Below are positions 41,831-42,421 of a stretch of 42,421 bases of DNA, piece after piece. Position numbers and translations under genes: made by a program. Each line of letters opens with the position of its first letter. Positions within the stretch are counted from its first letter, which is position 1. The notes beneath the pieces are model-generated. The model saw nothing but the letters and a program-made list of their open reading frames with translations. It ran no database searches and had not been told where the DNA came from. Source of the DNA: Promethearchaeota archaeon (GTDB lineage: Archaea; Asgardarchaeota; Lokiarchaeia; Sigynarchaeales; SOKP01). Location: assembly GCA_019894875.1 (NCBI GenBank), contig JAGXNR010000017.1, positions 1 to 42,421 of the forward strand, read 5' to 3'.

Positions 41831-42421
41831 TCAAAGTTCTGAATTCCCTATCTGCCATTCATAAGTTTTTTTAAGACCTTCATCTATATTGATTTTTGGA
41901 TCAAATCGCAAGATTTTTCTTGCTTTTTCTATTTTTGAATGCGTAATCTTTACATCCCCTTTTTGTTTTTCAAGGAATTGAACTTCTTTTGGTTTATTTG
42001 CGATCTCATACATTTTGTCGACTAACTCGTTTAATTGTATTGGGTTTGAGCAACCTAAATTAAATACTTCACCTGAAGATTGGTTAATTTCTGAAGCTAA
42101 AATTAAGCCATCAACAATATCAGATATAAAAGTAAAATCTCTAATTTGACTTCCATCCCCAAATATCTTAATTGGTTCATTTTTCATTATTTTACTAAAA
42201 AATATCCTAATAGCCATGTCAGGTCGTCCCCTGGGGCCATAGACTGTATAAAACCTAAGTGAAGTAACAGGTAAATTATTTTCCCGAAAATAGTAATCTG
42301 AATACATTTCACAACATAATTTTGAAACCGCATATGGAGATATTGGATTCTTTGGGTGATCCTCGTCAACAGGTGTATAAATAGGATTTCCATATACCGA
42401 TGATGATGATGCTACAACTAC
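41831..42421 (-). CDS. NAD-dependent nucleotide-sugar epimerase, C-terminal 196 residues
   Basis: The gene runs off the right edge; the start codon and the NAD-binding Rossmann half are outside. Visible in order: VVVASSSSVYGNP (the active-site Ser region), YAVSK (catalytic Tyr and Lys), TSLRFYTVYGPRGRPDMAI, GDGSQIRDFTFISDIVDGLI and NLGCSNPIQLNELVD. These are the hallmarks of extended short-chain dehydrogenases such as UDP-glucose 4-epimerase and UDP-glucuronate epimerase. The substrate is not defined. It may supply sugars for surface glycans, consistent with the sequon-rich ectodomain of the 961-residue protein. The stop codon is at 41831, convergent with the UPF0280 gene. Confidence 0.9.
   Translation of the reverse strand, partial: VVVASSSSVYGNPIYTPVDEDHPKNPISPYAVSKLCCEMYSDYYFRENNLPVTSLRFYTVYGPRGRPDMAIRIFFSKIMKNEPIKIFGDGSQIRDFTFISDIVDGLILASEINQSSGEVFNLGCSNPIQLNELVDKMYEIANKPKEVQFLEKQKGDVKITHSKIEKARKILRFDPKINIDEGLKKTYEWQIGNSEL

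Noticed and set aside
42187..42393. Minus-strand frame at the right edge
   Set aside because: Overlaps the epimerase gene in another frame; the epimerase frame contains YAVSK and continues to the window end.
1..42421. CRISPR array, insertion sequence or prophage
   Set aside because: No direct-repeat/spacer pattern, transposase, integrase or phage structural gene was seen.

Overview
The window looks like a piece of an Asgard (Promethearchaeota, most like Lokiarchaeia) chromosome. It is strongly AT-rich. Informational signatures are archaeal: an intron-containing tRNA-Tyr, GPN GTPase, PDCD5-like protein, TrmB and Lrp regulators, poly-T terminators and Shine-Dalgarno sites of the type AAAGGTGAG. 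It also carries a dense set of eukaryote-like genes: an E1-like activating enzyme, an E2 conjugating enzyme, a Ras-superfamily small GTPase, a longin-GTPase fusion next to a roadblock-like protein, a GIFT (IFT52-like) domain protein and a 2,121-residue repeat/coiled-coil protein. The lineage is inferred from gene content only.

Layout. 1-633: the start of a GyrI-like gene and a small STAS-like hypothetical protein. 668-5853: an accessory segment with a free-standing intein-like LAGLIDADG protein whose splicing residues are all lost, a type IIG restriction-modification enzyme and a nucleoside-deoxyribosyltransferase-like protein. 6009-10552: an unknown protein, a GPN GTPase that appears to start at ATT, a sugar-1-phosphate nucleotidyltransferase and the GIFT-domain protein. 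10568-12467: a 2-isopropylmalate/homocitrate synthase-family enzyme next to an Lrp/AsnC regulator. 12855-17670: a 961-residue repeat-containing surface protein, a half-size MFS-like membrane protein and a TrmB regulator. 17749-22604: two ferredoxin-type proteins, an HDAC/AcuC deacetylase, a PDCD5-like protein and small unknowns, including a 53-residue gene at 20005-20166.

22789-26543: a tRNA-Tyr with two introns, E2, a small membrane ORF lying in frame behind the E1 stop codon, E1 and a second GyrI-like protein. No ubiquitin-like modifier, RING or JAMM protease is visible, so the conjugation system is only partly encoded here. 26623-32988 is the giant repeat protein. 33196-38413 holds a corrinoid-protein reductive activator, a small GTPase, aspartate kinase and a PHP phosphoesterase. 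38431-40897 (minus strand) is a compact roadblock then longin-GTPase operon. 41007-42421 holds a UPF0280 protein and a truncated sugar epimerase.

Themes. The GTPases, the roadblock and longin modules, the GIFT protein and the helical repeat protein suggest endomembrane- or scaffold-like regulation. The GIFT protein and the longin GTPase share the same overall plan: folded N-terminal domain, Pro/Ser/Lys-rich linker, C-terminal helical hairpin. The strongest direct sequence discoveries are the T-loop intron of tRNA-Tyr, the dead-intein nuclease, the ATT start of the GPN GTPase and the reading frame behind the E1 stop codon.
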